This document shows positions 30,175-42,615 of a stretch of DNA of 64,000 bases, in pieces; the stretch's first letter is position 1, and every line of letters starts with the position of its first letter. Source of the stretch: Aquatica leii (lineage: Eukaryota > Arthropoda > Insecta > Coleoptera > Lampyridae). The notes below the pieces were generated by a model, which saw only the letters and a list, made by a program, of their open reading frames with translations, had not been told where the DNA came from and did not search any database. Where the stretch lies: NCBI GenBank assembly GCA_035610365.1, contig CM069433.1:191650760-191714759 (forward strand), in the 5' to 3' direction. Position numbers and translations under genes: made by a program.

Positions 30175-32460
30175 ATGTTATTTACAATTTTACCAAAATT
30201 TTTTGCTCGGCGTTCGATCTGGTTCCATGTTTTACGATTCGATTTTCCCCTTCTTCAATTTCTTTTGGTCCTGTGTCAAAATTTTCATTTCGTTTTGGGG
30301 TTTCTCTCCTTGCTCCCACTTTCTCTATCCTTATTTCTATCCAAGATTTCCTCGGTCCCTCTCTCTTTTGCTTTCTTCATTTTTTGTTTCCTATCTATTC
30401 TTTCACAGTATGTAACAATTTAAATTTCATTTTGGGTAAATTTCAAGCTGACGGATATGCAACTTTCCACTCACAGTAATGCAAAAACTTCTCTTATAAT
30501 TTTTTTTGCGGCAAAACCTATTTTAATTACTACCAAAGCAATCCATTGCCATCTTCACTACTAAGCTAGCCAAAGCAGGTGAGTCAAAGAATTCATTTTC
30601 TTTTTATTTCTCAACCTTCGCAAATAATGTATTACAGGTCCATTTTTGTTCTAGTTCAATTGTCTTTTCTTCAATTTTGTCATAATAGGTTCTTGTTTTG
30701 TTATATTTCTTATTCGTGAGTTTCTTAGTCCATCAAATCTATAGCATATATTTGAGATTCTCCTCAACTTTGTGATTATGTCTGTTTCGTTTTTATGTCG
30801 TTTCTTTGTTGCTTGGTATTTGTTTATTGTTTTTTGTCTTTTTACTATTTCTAAGCCTAGTTTTCCGTCATTAGCTATCACACTTTTTAGGTAGTTATAT
30901 AATGTTACTTCTTCAAGTGCTTCTTGTTTGTATAATGTTACTCTTTCCTGTTTGTTCTCTGTCTGTCATTTATTATCATTACTTTGCTTTTACATGTATT
31001 AATTTTATAAATTAAATTTTTTTTTGTCTTGGCTATTAATACAACATCTGCGTTGAGCATTCATTAATTTATCCATTACTATGTTGAATATTTATGAACT
31101 TACTCTCGCTTTATCCCCTTTTTAATTTTAAAGCCTCCCGATCTATGTTCAATCATTTGTATTTTTCAATTTTAAGGTTCCTTAGACTTTCTCATATTAC
31201 TTTTCTTTTTATTATATGAAATGCTGCTCTTAAATTTATAAAAGTCAGTTATAGCTGTTATCGACTGTGCATTGCTCTTTCTATTTGATTTCTCACTATG
31301 CTAATATTGTCACTGGTCTGTTTAATTCCTCCAAATGCCGCTTGTTTGTTTTCCAATTCTTTTTCTACTTGTTTTTTATATCGTTTCTCTACCGTCATTG
31401 TAGGACCAGTCACTTTATCATCTTTTCCTTGTTTTTCCTGTTCTAATATTTCTTAGTGCTTCTCTATCCCATCCATCATAATTTCTTCCATTTGTTGGTT
31501 TATCTCCGCGTTTTCTAATTTTTAGATATTTTATTTTATTCATTAGGCCTCTCATAGTTTTTATTCTATTCCAGAATTCCATATCAGTATTTGCAAAGTC
31601 TTTGATTAGTTCTAATCAAAGTTGCTCCCAGCTTTTCTTTTTTTTATTTTGTTTCCACGTTTCTTTTTTCTTTTAAGTTTTTCTTGTTAATTCTAAACAC
31701 CACTAATTCGTTTCTGTTTAAATTTTTTTTTACTTTTTTCATATATTAACTCCACTTTTTGATGCAAGGTTTGCTTTAGGTTATTTTATCTTTTATTTAT
31801 ATTTTATTATTTTATTTCCGTTCTATCTCTTTTAGTAAATTATCTGTCTTCATTGAGTATGTTTTCCCAATTTCTTCATCTTTTAGTTTATATGTTTTAA
31901 TATTGTTGTTTCAACTGCCTTTGTCTATTTTATTTATCATCACATTTGCTACGACTAGCCTATTCCTGCCAGTGGTATTCTCTTAATGTTTTTACTTCGT
32001 GTTTCTTGCGTCTCGTTCTTTTAGACAAAAGAATATCTGTCTTTTATTTTTTGTTTTCAGAAGGTATTTCCAATTATCAATTTATTTTCTATGCAAAACT
32101 CTAATCATTTTTTCTCCATTTCTTTTTGCCATATCCTACTACAACTCAAGCCTGTTTCTTTGTCATTTCATTTTTATAATTTCAGTTTACCATAATCACA
32201 AATTTCGCAGTTCATCTATTACTCCTCGTACTTCTCTACATAATTCTTTTATCGATTCTTCCCTTCTTCTTTTACTGGTGCATACATTTGTACTATATTC
32301 ACTACTTCTTGTAGTGTGGTTTTTATTATTCTTGAGTTTATTGCTACGTAATTTACTAACTTGTTGTTTAATTTTTTGTTTAGTGTACAGTATATTCATC
32401 AGTTTTAGTTATATTACCTTGCTCTGCTCTTTTTGTCTAACTTATGATTTTATATTCTAA
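30175..32460 (-). mobile_element. Old LINE (LINE-B), related to LINE-A
   Basis: The plus strand is again pyrimidine-biased. On the minus strand: an endonuclease-region piece at 32399-32196 (TNVCTSKRRREESIKELCRE, VIDELRNL), a linker-region piece near 31490-31420 (PTNGRNYDGWDREALRN, matching the WWDxE region of LINE-A), and an RT active-site relic LNADVVLIAKTKKN at about 31065-31020 where YADD has become NADV. Then IINDRQ and a tail to about 30175. The order endonuclease-linker-RT on one strand supports one element. All frames are broken. Confidence 0.65.
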
Positions 32461-32824
32461 CCTGTTTGTATTTGTTTTATTTTGATTCATTTTTCCACTT
32501 TTTAAACGTTCTCTAATTTTTTTCCATACTTTCTTATGTTTTTCCAGTTTCATAGCGGTTGTTTAAATTATTATTATTATTCCTGTTGTTTTCTTTATTT
32601 AGTTTTTGTACTTCAACCAGTGTGTTGACCTCATGTCTTAGGAAGATTTATTTTCCTTATATTCGCGTTCCTTCTATTTATTTGTCTCTTGTTTTCTTTC
32701 TTTTCTACTGTGTGTTTTTTTGTATTCAAGAAGTGGTTTGTTTTGCCCTCCTGCACTGCGGTATTTTTTGTCCTTTTCTGTACTTTCAATTTATTACTAC
32801 TTCAGCACTTTTGTTTCGTCTGTG

Positions 32825-33665
32825 AAGTCCAGAAGCTTATTCCAAGGAAATTTTTCCAACTCATCATCGGCTGGTCTTGATTGGCCGAAAATCGTGGTGC
32901 GTTGCGTTTGGTATCTTTCGCATTTACACAACAAATACTGTCTCATCGTCGTCTAAGCATTTGCGACATAAAAGACAGTTCCATTTTATGCATATGTTAA
33001 GGTTACAGTGCCCTGTTATTAATTATGTGTGATTTCTTAACTTTTGTCGCCTTATGCTTGATACTGCAGTTTGAGTGTTTGATTGTAGCTCTGTAAGGAA
33101 GAGTTTCGTGTGCTTCATCCCTGAAGAGTTTTTCTGGAGTTTTTTATGTTTCGCTGCTAGTTTGTTGTGGATTATTTCTTTTTTGGTATCGTAGGCAATT
33201 CCAAAGACTAATTCAGGTCCGATATATGTCCTTGTAGTGTCCTTTTTAGCCAGCGCGTCCGCCATTAGGTTTCCCTTTACACTGTGGTTTTTTGGTATCT
33301 AGATATTATTAGCGAGTTGCCAATGTTTTCAGATTGTTTGTGCATACCATAATCAGTTTGGATTTTATCATTGGAGCCAGTCGGGCTTTTTGACTGTCAG
33401 ACATTATCGATATCGGATTATTTACGTATGATTTCAAGTCGATAATGTTCCTGGCACACTAGTCAATAGCAGCAACTTTAACTTGAAAAGCGGACGCATA
33501 TTTACCCAAAGCCAGCAAAAATTGTTTCCTATAGTGTCTTGCTCCATATATTCTAGCACAGGTACTGTTGCCATTTTTGTCCCCATCTGTGTATCAGATA
33601 GTTCTTTTAACAGCGCCCGTATAAATGTTTTTTATCCGCTCATCTCGCGACGGTTCTATCACTTT
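32825..33665 (-). pseudogene. LINE-C: RNase H and C-terminal tail of a Jockey/R1-type LINE
   Basis: From about 33610: YGARHYRKQFLLALGKYASA, FQVKVAAIDxCARNIIDLKS (RNase H helix with catalytic E as in AEVxAI), ISIMSDSQKARLAP (DSQ-A block), then NLMADALAKKDTTRTYIGPE (GNExAD-x-LAK block, about 33275-33205) running to IIHNKLAAKHKKL and FLTELQSNTQTAVSSIRRQ. Near 33000-32960 MHKMELSFMSQ suggests the zinc-knuckle tail. The RNase H removes RNA from the hybrid during retrotransposition. It lies upstream (in minus orientation) of LINE-B's endonuclease, so it is a separate, 5'-truncated element. Confidence 0.8.
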
Positions 33666-34140
33666 AGGATGTGATAATCTTTTGTACTGTGTTTCTATAT
33701 ATTCTTTATGAGTTTCCATCCCTTCAGTTGTTCCATCTGTATATGTTGTTATTAACTTGTTATTACATCTGCCCTTTTTTTGAGAATTTCATTATCTCTT
33801 GTTCTTTATTCATTGTTTGTAAGCAATATTCGTCTGTTCCTCTGATTAAAAAAGTGGTAAAAAACCGTGACCAATTAAATGCTGTATCCAACCTAACAAA
33901 CCCAAAAAGAATTAAATAAAATAGCGGACGCAGAATATAAATTATTTTACTAGCAAAACACAAAAAAAATCAATGATAGGAAAATAAGGTACATAAATGC
34001 AATTATTGAATACAACTTTCGTAGACAAAAAGTATGTAACATTGAAATACTGTAAAATAATTTATTAAACCCAACCAATGGTTTACTTCACTTTTCTACA
34101 TAGTGTCAATACACATTTTTTTATCAGATAAGTGAGTTTT
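33666..34140. other. Unassigned AT-rich stretch
   Basis: No motif recognised; short open frames only. Confidence 0.4.
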
Positions 34141-35045
34141 TGATGCCGCCCTGACATTTAACAATATTGTATACGAACAAATTGAAAGGGTAGCCATGGG
34201 ATCACCATCGCCAATATATTTATGGAGGATTTAGAAGAAAGAGCTGTAGAAACCGCTCCCCTCAAACCAAAATGCTGGTTACGTTATGTGGACGATACAT
34301 TTGTAATTTGGTCTCATAGAACAGAAACTTTCTAGATTACATCAACCAGTTAGATTTCAACATCAAATTCACCATGGAAAAGGAAACACACAGAAGCATT
34401 CCGTTCTTGGACGTACTGGTCACTCGAAATATGGACAACAAATTGGGACATCAAACATATAGAAAACCGACACATACTGACAGATACCTCAACGCCGAAT
34501 CACATCATCATCCAGCTCAGAAGTTTGCAGTTCTAAAAACTTTAGTACACAGAACCAAGGCGGTCAGTGAACCAAACACGATAAAGACCAAGCTAGGTCA
34601 CCTAACAAACGCCTTAATAAAAAACGGTTTCAGAAAAGCAGACATATATCGAGCAATTAGCAAACACACTAAGAAAAAACCAAAGAAGGAGGAACCCGTG
34701 GCAACTTCCTTCCTTCCTCACAAAAAAGCCTGCACGGATAAAACAGCCAGAATACTTAGAGAGAAAAATATCAAAGTGATCTTTACTGCAACAAATAAAA
34801 TATCCGCCAATTTCTCAAAAACAAAAGAAACAAAAGCACCACTCGAGGAACCAGGGGTCTACCACATCCCTTGTTCATGTTCCGGAAAACTAATGAATCG
34901 GAACAGTCGCGAACCATTGACCGGAACGGCGTAATATAAATGCTTGTGAGGATCCTATATCTTCAGTTTCAGTTTTTTCTGAAGAAGACATCAACATGAC
35001 TGTCGAAACGTCAAACATTGTAAATTTTTAAAAGTTTGTAAGTTT
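34141..35045 (+). mobile_element. Penelope-like element, second family (PLE family 2), 5'-truncated
   Basis: RT block 4 (VAMGSP, then [10 protein letters not shown]) at about 34194-34240 and YVDDTFVIW at 34286-34312, then, after a frameshift, an open stretch 34374-34934: HRSIPFLDVLVTRNMDN, YRKPTHTDRYLNAE, HHPAQKFAVLKTLVHR, ARILREKNIKVIF, GVYHIPCSC. The last is the first strand of the GIY-YIG endonuclease; the YIG strand is lost to a deletion. A terminal repeat with a hammerhead-like core follows at 34979. It differs clearly in sequence from PLE family 1 and has kept a longer ORF, so it may be younger. Confidence 0.85.
34979..35020 (+). ncRNA. Hammerhead-ribozyme-like motif, PLE family 2
   Basis: CTGAAGA (34979-34985), an extra A, GACA (34987-34990) pairing with TGTC (35001-35004), then GAAAC (35005-35009). 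This fits CUGANGA and GAAA, with the same extra A before stem II as in PLE family 1 but a different stem II sequence. Confidence 0.45.
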
Positions 35046-35478
35046 TCTAAGTTTTATACATTTTGTGAAAAGTTTAAATATGGAACGCGATTCAAAACCC
35101 GAAAATAATTTGTTATCCAGACAAAGGCTCGTCTTAAAATTATTACTAACAGCAGCGGTACATTCAAATTCCCGTTTATATTTGATCCGCCTTCGTACAA
35201 TCTGTTAATAAAAGTTGTTGCCAAACACAAATAAAACGAAATAATTATGTTAAATGCGCTTAAATTATAAACGCAATAAGAACAAATAGATAATTACAGA
35301 TCTAATAATAAAAATTGAACTTTATGTAAAAAATATAATAAAATGCAGCAAAAATAAAACCCTTGTAATGGAACGGTTGCACACATAAAGCAAATTGAAA
35401 TCGATTGATCAAATTAAAAAAGGTCGTACCCGACAAACATAAGGATGACCCAGAAGACGATGAAGGAACAATTAAATA
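35046..35478. other. Unassigned AT-rich flank
   Basis: Lies between the PLE family 2 end and the mariner target site. Nothing recognised. Confidence 0.4.
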
Positions 35479-35480
35479 TA

Positions 35481-37380
35481 CAGTGTGTCCGAAAAGTATG
35501 GAATATATTATACAGGTCGATAAATATGCACTTTACACGAAAAAGTTGTAAATAAAAGTTGTTTATCACTTAGTTATCTACCACCTGGGAGATATCAATT
35601 TAAATTTTTGCTGTAAACAAAATCGCAACGAATAACACATTTTTTTAAATGGCAAGGCACGTCTTTATTATACTCATTTGATGGAGTCTTTTTTTCTCTT
35701 TTCAACTATATGAAACTTGAATACTTTTACATCAAAAAATTTTCAAGAAAAACAAGGACATGTCTAACAAATTTATTTTACTGAGCAGTATTAATCAGGT
35801 ACGTAATATGTAGCATTGAAACAATTGAATGCACTTTAGAACACTGTCACACTTTGCTATTTGTTAGTGCTTGAAATATGGCTCAATTATCTGAGAAACA
35901 TAGAATTGAAATTTTAATGATTCTGGGATATGGAGATAGAAGAAGAACCCAAGACGAACTTGCATCCAGAATTAAACATTTCGCAGTCCACGGTAAGCAA
36001 AATTTGGCGGAAATTTCAAGAGACAGGTTCGGTGAAAGATGCGAGTAGAACTGGTAGACCTTTGTCATTAAGTAATGTGGAACGAGAAAATGTGTTCTTG
36101 TCTGTTGAGGAAAATCCACAAATTTCTGTTCGGCAAATTGCTAGAGACCATAATTTCAATAAATCGGCTGTACATGACCTTTTAAAAAAAGAAAAATTTC
36201 ATCCTTATAAAGCTTGTGTAGTTCAAGAATTATTTGAAGACGATTTGGACAGAAGGCTAGAGTTTTGTGAAACAATAACAAACAAACTTGAACGAGATGC
36301 ACATTTTCATAAAAATATCCTTTTTACTGATGAGGCCACGTTTTGTTTAAACGGCACAATTAACAAACAAAACACACGTTACTGGTCTTCACAAAATCCT
36401 CACTGGTATCTAGAAGGACACACCCAATATACCAGCAGAAAGTCAACGTCTGGGTAGGAATGATTGGAAGTCAAATTTTGGGGCCATATTTTTTTGAAGG
36501 TAGTTTAACGGCGAATATTTATCTCGATTTCTTAGGATTTGAGTTAGTTCCTGCTTTGGCCGAGTTATTTCCACATGAAGTAGATCCAGATATACCTCAT
36601 AACAGAATATGGCTTCAACAAGACGGGGCACCTCCACATTTTGGAATTAATGTCCGCCACTTTCTTAATAATACTTTTCAAAATACATGGATAGGTAGAA
36701 GAGGTACGATAGAATGGCCTGCTCGCTCGCCGGATTAAAGTCCACTAGATTTTTTTCTTTGGGGCTATATTAAAAGCAAAATTTATGTAAATAGACCTGA
36801 TAATGTTGAAGATTTGAAAAATCGCATTAGAGTTGAGATAAGAGCTATAACTCGAGATATGATTTCAAAAGCAATCGATGGTTTTAAAAATCGAATTTAC
36901 CACTGTCAAATTATGAATGGATTACATTTTGAACATTTATTGTAAGTTTAGTTTAAATACATTTTTTTGTTATAACAATTTTATGTAAAGATATTTAAAG
37001 TTTAATATTTGCTATTGTGACAGTGCATTCAATTGTTTCAATACTACATATTACATACCTGATTAATACTGCTCAGTAAAATAAATTTGTTCGACATGTC
37101 CTTGTTTTTCTTGAAAAGTTTTTGATGTAAAGGTATTCAAGTTTCATATGGTTGAAAAGAGAAAAAAAGACTCTATCAAATGAGTATAATAAAAACGTGC
37201 CTTGCCATTTAAAAAAATGTAAGTGTTATTCGTTGCGATTTTGTTTACAGCAAAAATTTAAATTGATATCTCCCAGGTGGTAGATAACAAAGTGATAAAC
37301 AACTTTTATTTACAACTTTTTCGTGTAAAGTGCATATTTATCGACCTGTATAATATATTCCATACTTTTCGGACACACTG
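35481..37380 (+). mobile_element. DD41D mariner element, complete ends (copy 1)
   Basis: 1900 bp, starting CAGTGTGTCC and ending GGACACACTG, flanked by TA on both sides (35479-35480, 37381-37382), the target duplication of Tc1/mariner elements. Terminal inverted repeats are very long, about 360 bp (35481-35848 against 37016-37380), with few differences. It encodes one transposase on the plus strand. The copy at 47676-52413 shares ends and gene. Confidence 0.95.
35878..36945 (+). pseudogene. DD41D mariner transposase (copy 1)
   Basis: Met at 35878 starts MAQLSEKHRIEILMIL, with a paired HTH region (LNISQSTVSKIWRKF; GRPLSLSNVERENVF; ISVRQIARDHNFNKSAVH). Catalytic residues: Asp in LFTDEATF (36329-36331), Asp in QQDGAPPHF (36622-36624) and Asp in SPLDFFLWG (36748-36750). 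The last two have 41 residues between them, so DD41D, as in the rosa-type mariners known from fruit flies. Compared with copy 2 it lacks 20 bp near 35960 (frameshift), has 2 extra bases near 36432 (frameshift) and a TAA for Leu at 36736-36738. So it is inactive though recent-looking. Confidence 0.93.
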
Positions 37381-37382
37381 TA

Positions 37383-40050
37383 TGTGCATGGGTAGAGATA
37401 CCTCTTAAATACACAAAAATAAATAAATTCTGTTAAAGAAAAATGAATTAACAAGCAATAATTTATTATAACTCACATCAATCAAAAGATTAAAAAAATC
37501 AAATAAATAAAAAATCTTTACAAGCGTAACGAACGCCCTTAAAGATAATTTAGAAATAATGTCTTTTTTAGTCAGAACCTATTAAGAACTTGACTTCCGT
37601 ATATTTTTTATACTTCATCAAATACAATAAGAGTAAGATTGAAACTTCCTATAAATCAAATCGTATCTAACTGATTTGCTTCAGTAATCGTTTTTTGAAT
37701 AAAAAGATATCTTAAAATAAATCATAAAATACACAATTCTTGGTAGACAAATAATTTATGACTTTTGTAAATGTGTCTTTAGTTTGCAGAGTAAGCATTA
37801 CGTTTTAGATAATAACAAATACACAAAAATGAAAGAAAAAACGAAACAAAAAATTGTAAATTGTTATTCATAAGGACGCATATAGTTTCAGTTGATTGAT
37901 AAATATTTTTATACAAATAAATCAATATGTTTCGCAAAAATTTTATAACTTACGTTATAATTAGTTTTCCGAGACATGATAATTATACTATTCCCAATAT
38001 CAAATGAATATAATTATATTAAACTTTTGCATGTATAATCAAACACTTAATGTAAATTGATGTCTGAATACTTTAGTGTAATGATTTGTTTACTGTTACA
38101 CTACAGAGTAGTTCTACTATTTCAATCAGCTTTAATTAACGTTTCGTCAGCACCATTTTCTGTACAGTTTAAATTGCTTTTTTTAAACGATCACGTTTAA
38201 ATTCCCTTTAACTATTAAAAATAAAAATAAAAAATTTATGTAATAGCGAATGTTAGTATAAAAATAAATTTGGTTGTTTATGGTTATAGATGTATATTTG
38301 GGATGTTTTTATTAGACATGCATATTTGACCAATTTTTTTATTTATGTTAAATTATTATTTAAAAATATACAGTCATTAACTCATTTAGCTACTTATTGT
38401 ATTTGTATTGTATTTAAGGTGAGTGCTATTTTAAATCAATTTGTCAAAGACTTTACAACTGACGGGAGTGTATTATATTGCAGGTACTTGGACGCATTTC
38501 TTTTGTCAAAGACCCGGGATTTAAGCTTGCTTTATTCATTTCGTTATTTTAAGATCATTTCAGTAATTCCGCACTAAGTTATTAAAGTTATTTCACGATT
38601 TTAAACTCATCTTAATTGTAAATTGTAATTTATTACGGACTTATTTAGTGCGTATGCACTTGAATCGTTTAGGTCGATTTTAGTGTCATACGTTTAGAGT
38701 ACACCTTACAATCTATTATTTCCGACAATCATTATTAATATTGAGTTTCAAAGATTAATATTGTTACTGAATCTTCTGCTTTAGATATTTTTGTTTTTGT
38801 AATCGTTGCATTTTTTTCCACGTTTTTACTGTACTGTTGGACTCTTTTACAAAGATTTACGTCGCTAATTCTAACTTTGAAAGTTGTACCGAAATGATAA
38901 ATGAGTTGATTTTTGTTTTTAGAAGATAAGTTTCTTAATTTTGAAGACGGAGATACCTTTTTGACTCAAAGATGTAGTTACGGTTAATTTCAACCCTTAA
39001 TACGTGGGTAGTGGTGTTCCGAGGGTTATAATGGATTTAATGAAAGTTAAAGGAATAGAATTTTCTTAATTTGTATGTTTATGGTTTCGACGATTCATTT
39101 GTATCCTAGTACAATTAAAGTATCATCAAATTTATTTTAATTACTTCGATTAACGACACTTAAAATTTATTGGTCGTTTAAATTATTTTAAAGACAAATT
39201 GTCACCATTACAATGATATCGACGGTAAATCCGTCAAATTAAATCAAGACAGTAGTATTACGATTTTTGATTTTATTGTTACGGAATGTTCATTTTGTGG
39301 TATATTTTATTTGTTTTGCTTGGTACAAAGCCTTGCCATTTTAATTTAACTTAAAAGTACATAACCGATTTGTTACATTTTATAAATTTAGTTTTAATCT
39401 ACGTTATTTATATTGTTTTCCTTTTATGTACTTTATTTTGTGTGATTCCATTTCATTATTAATTTTTTAACCTCTATTTGTGTTTAATTTAAATTTATTA
39501 ATTGTTAAATTATTAATTTTGTAAAAAGATTTTATTTCGTCGACCTTTGCGTCTATAAAATAATTTTGATAATACAAATTTTAGTGTAATGCACTCTGAT
39601 AAAGGTTTCGTTCAGAGTGTATTCATGAGGAGCGACCTTTTCCATTGGCAAATGCCAGAAACTCATTTTTGAGCTATAAACCTTCCTGGCGCCCTTTTGC
39701 TTTTGATTTGTTTTATTTTTATTTAGCTTTTTGAGTTTTCTAATCAATTACGGATTTATTTTAAAGTAATCTACGACTGTCTTCTGAGCTTCAGAAATTT
39801 CTTCATTTATATTACGGTATTTAGGCAATTTTTTTAAAATAGCGTTTGCATGTAAGAACTTAAAGATCCCGCTTGCTTAAATACGACAATCGCTAGTTCC
39901 ATCCCTACTTATCTTCCAGGTAGTGCTTTGCGCCACGATCCTGGATCTGTCATCACTTGCTTGAACTATATACGCATAAGCTCTAGAGCTGGTGAATCGT
40001 GGTAAAATCTTAAGTTAGATAGGTTAAGGCGTTCGCAGAAATAAAATATC
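37383..40050. other. AT-rich stretch without recognisable genes
   Basis: About 2.7 kb of AT-rich DNA. The open frame 38290-38577 and others show no motif I know. No repeats matching other parts of the window were noticed. Confidence 0.45.
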
Positions 40051-40557
40051 AATAGATTGCCTTTTGTAAGTTCCTGGCTAAGATACGTGGAAAGTTAGTT
40101 AGTTAGTTTACATGTTGTCCTCCCGTACAGTCCTGTCGATCCAACCGTTTTCTAATGTCCGAAATGACAACAAATAAACAATCTCTGAATACAAAACCAT
40201 TAAAACTATTGTTGCGCCCTTTTACCTGACGACCATCCAAGGACAGATAATCCCTTGCACGCTCAAATAAAATCCCGTACAAATTTGCGAATAAATTCCT
40301 AACACGACTGGGTGGTTACCAGCAACGATTTAATTGCCGTGGCTAGTAATATTCCCAAAAGTCTTGCCATTTTTATAGAGATATCTGGAGCGTTTAACAA
40401 CATATGGTGGCTTTCTATTTTTAAAGCTTTTGTCGTTAAGAGAGTACTTTTGGTGCTACTCGCGACATCCAAAGTTATTGTTGAATACACTGCTGTCTGT
40501 TTACAAAGCTCGGTTTTTGGTCCGACTTCGTGAAATCTTCTTCTTAACAACTTATTT

Positions 40558-42069
40558 TGTTACAAGCTTTATGTCTTACGAACCTTGCACGGCCAACTCA
40601 CCACAATCGGAGGTAGGGGAGGTTTACAGGAAGTATGCTTAAGGGCGCCAGAGCTGATCCAAGATAACACTTCTGCCTCGCTCACGACAGACGATCCAAA
40701 CTTATAACCCAATTGGAGGTTCGTAATCCTTATACTCTGATGTTCGAGTAGCCAAAATTAGTTAATAGAGAACGATAACCACAGGAGAGAGAAAACTAAC
40801 AAGAGAGATTAACGATTTTAATCACTTTAATGTGTGAATGTCAAACATTAACAAGAGTATCTGAACTTTCTGCACTCATCCATACTTGGAAGATTTTTAA
40901 GTATAATTAACAAATATCACAGCTTTAACTTAGTAGTGTAGCAAATTGACAGCTATACATTGAATCCTCAAATCATAAATACTAGAAGAACTAACAATAA
41001 TCGTTAACAAGTGTAGAAAACTTTGATTTCGCAACACATAAGACTTATAGGATTATATCGAAGATTTAGTACATGAATGCCCGCAGTATCGGCAACACAC
41101 AATACACATTTGAATTATGTCGAAGTAAATATTCTTCACCCCCACACACAGTATGCGATACAGTAAAGTGAATGATTACAGTTACCTTATTGGTAGATAA
41201 GCAATACATATAATTACGATCGTTAATATGGATCAAAATTCTGTGAGTAATTTTCGTGACAACGATATAAAAATCAAATAAATCAACTCACCCGAAGTCC
41301 AGTTTCCACTATCGTGAGGAAAACGTTTTCCCCCGCCAGTGGCCTGTAATAATTATTTAAAAGCAAATCGTGTCACACACCAACTCACGAAGAATAGTAA
41401 ACTACAAAATTAGTATTAATAATTTATTAAGTATTGTATAAAAACCCGGAGTATCGAATACTGTAGGTAGCAATTTAGAACAGGTGGCTGATAACACAAT
41501 CGACTTCTTCATTAAGCATTATATAGAAACCCAGTGTATCGAATACTGTAGGTAGCAATTTAGAACAGGTGGCTGATAACACAATCGACTTCTATTCCCA
41601 AATCAGCATCCACGACGCAGTGTTCGACGAGACCTCGATGTTATTTAAATAGCAGGCCCTTACAACAGCTTATATGCTCGGTAGTATTATTCATTAATGG
41701 TACTTATGCATCCTAATTACTGCTTGAAATCCACAATGGCGGACAACGTGGTAGGAACCGGCTATCACATGAATATAGAAATTACGAAGGACCCTTAATA
41801 GATTTAAGACAAAAATATCTTACCCTGTGCTGAAAGAATCGTAATAAATTCGCAATCGCCTTATAAATTTATGTTCATCACACGTGATGTTCTTAAAAAT
41901 TTAAGAATCAATTCGAAAACATCGGCACCGGCCGTTACTGTAGTTGACAGCTTCACGATTTTGTCGTCAAATGACAGTCACGAGAAAAGATCGGTAGAGG
42001 GCGTCAAAACCAGAATCTCATTTTAATTCATCTACAGGGTATTCCGTAATGAAAATTTCGTACGTAACA
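40558..42069 (-). mobile_element. Solo LTR, family A (copy 2, longer form)
   Basis: 1512 bp in minus orientation: forward strand starts TGTTACAAGC and ends GTACGTAACA, flanked by ATTT on both sides (40554-40557, 42070-42073). It is longer than copies 1 and 4, mainly because of an 85-bp tandem duplication (41436-41605). The palindrome GAAAACGTTTTC is at 41319-41330, with a GTGAGT donor-like site at 41286-41291 (minus strand). Inserted inside the R1-like RT. Confidence 0.92.
41436..41605 (-). repeat. 85-bp tandem duplication inside LTR copy 2
   Basis: The block containing gtatcgaatactgtaggtag and ggtggctgataacacaatcg occurs twice with a period of 85 bp (gtatcgaata starts at 41451 and 41536). 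The LTR at 44167 also has two copies of the gttatcagccacctgttct segment (about 44648 and 44737), so the duplication is older than these insertions. Confidence 0.85.
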
Positions 42070-42615
42070 ATTTATCAAACACGTGCCTAGACATCGTGAC
42101 AAACTGAATTGACAGCAAAAAACTGACGGTTTCAGCAAAGCAGACTAAGTACATGGTTTTCAGCTCCACGCTAAAACGAGTTCCTTCACTGCGCCTCAAC
42201 GATACTCCTGTAAAACATTGCGCTTTCGTGGTTGACAAGTGCATAAGCGTCATGCACTTGTTTTACAAATACTCTCGACTAAAGTGAACTATGGCTCACA
42301 CAATTGGTACCACAAACTTCGTCACACCTACGTGCTCTGGAAACTGGCTTTCCTTCACTCCTTATTCCACATGGCGGATTTCGTTGTCATTTCAAACGCA
42401 TTAGTAGACAGCTGTCCGTCGTGCGACGTTCCCAATACAGCAACACATCGGATTCCCGTTTTTGCAAATTTTATGACGTTCGGGGTGCCCTGTTAACCAC
42501 AAACGTCCCTTATTCCGATTTCCCTCAGGCCATCCTTCGACTGGTGTTTAATGTAGAGACCAGAACCTCTATTAGAAGTATTTTGTTTACTTTACAATTC
42601 TGATTATTTATCTCG

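Larger units (their letters stand above)
40060..42615 (+). mobile_element. R1-like LINE remnant, split by a solo LTR
   Basis: The part before the LTR reads LAIFIEISGAFNNIWW (about 40365-40413; RT block 3 with F-x-D replaced by F-I-E), then SVFGPTSWNLLL-like residues with a frameshift (about 40509-40550; PQGSxxGPxLWN block). The part after it reads AKQTKYMVFSSTLKRVPSL, RLNDTPVKHCAF and VDKCISVMHLFYKYSRL (about 42133-42285), then GGFRCHFKRIS, DSCPSCDVPNTATH (a C-x2-C knuckle, about 42411-42450) and DVRGALLTTNVPYSDFPQAI (about 42478-42537). This order, with LRLNDTPVK ahead of a C-terminal knuckle, is typical of R1-clade LINEs. The 5' boundary is uncertain. Confidence 0.75.

Noticed and set aside
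34374..34934. A host gene encoding a 186-residue protein
   Set aside because: The sequence carries PLE post-palm blocks and the first strand of the GIY-YIG nuclease, with YVDD just upstream in another frame.
38290..38577. 95-codon hydrophobic open frame
   Set aside because: No recognisable domain, no supporting context, and composition is as expected for AT-rich random sequence.
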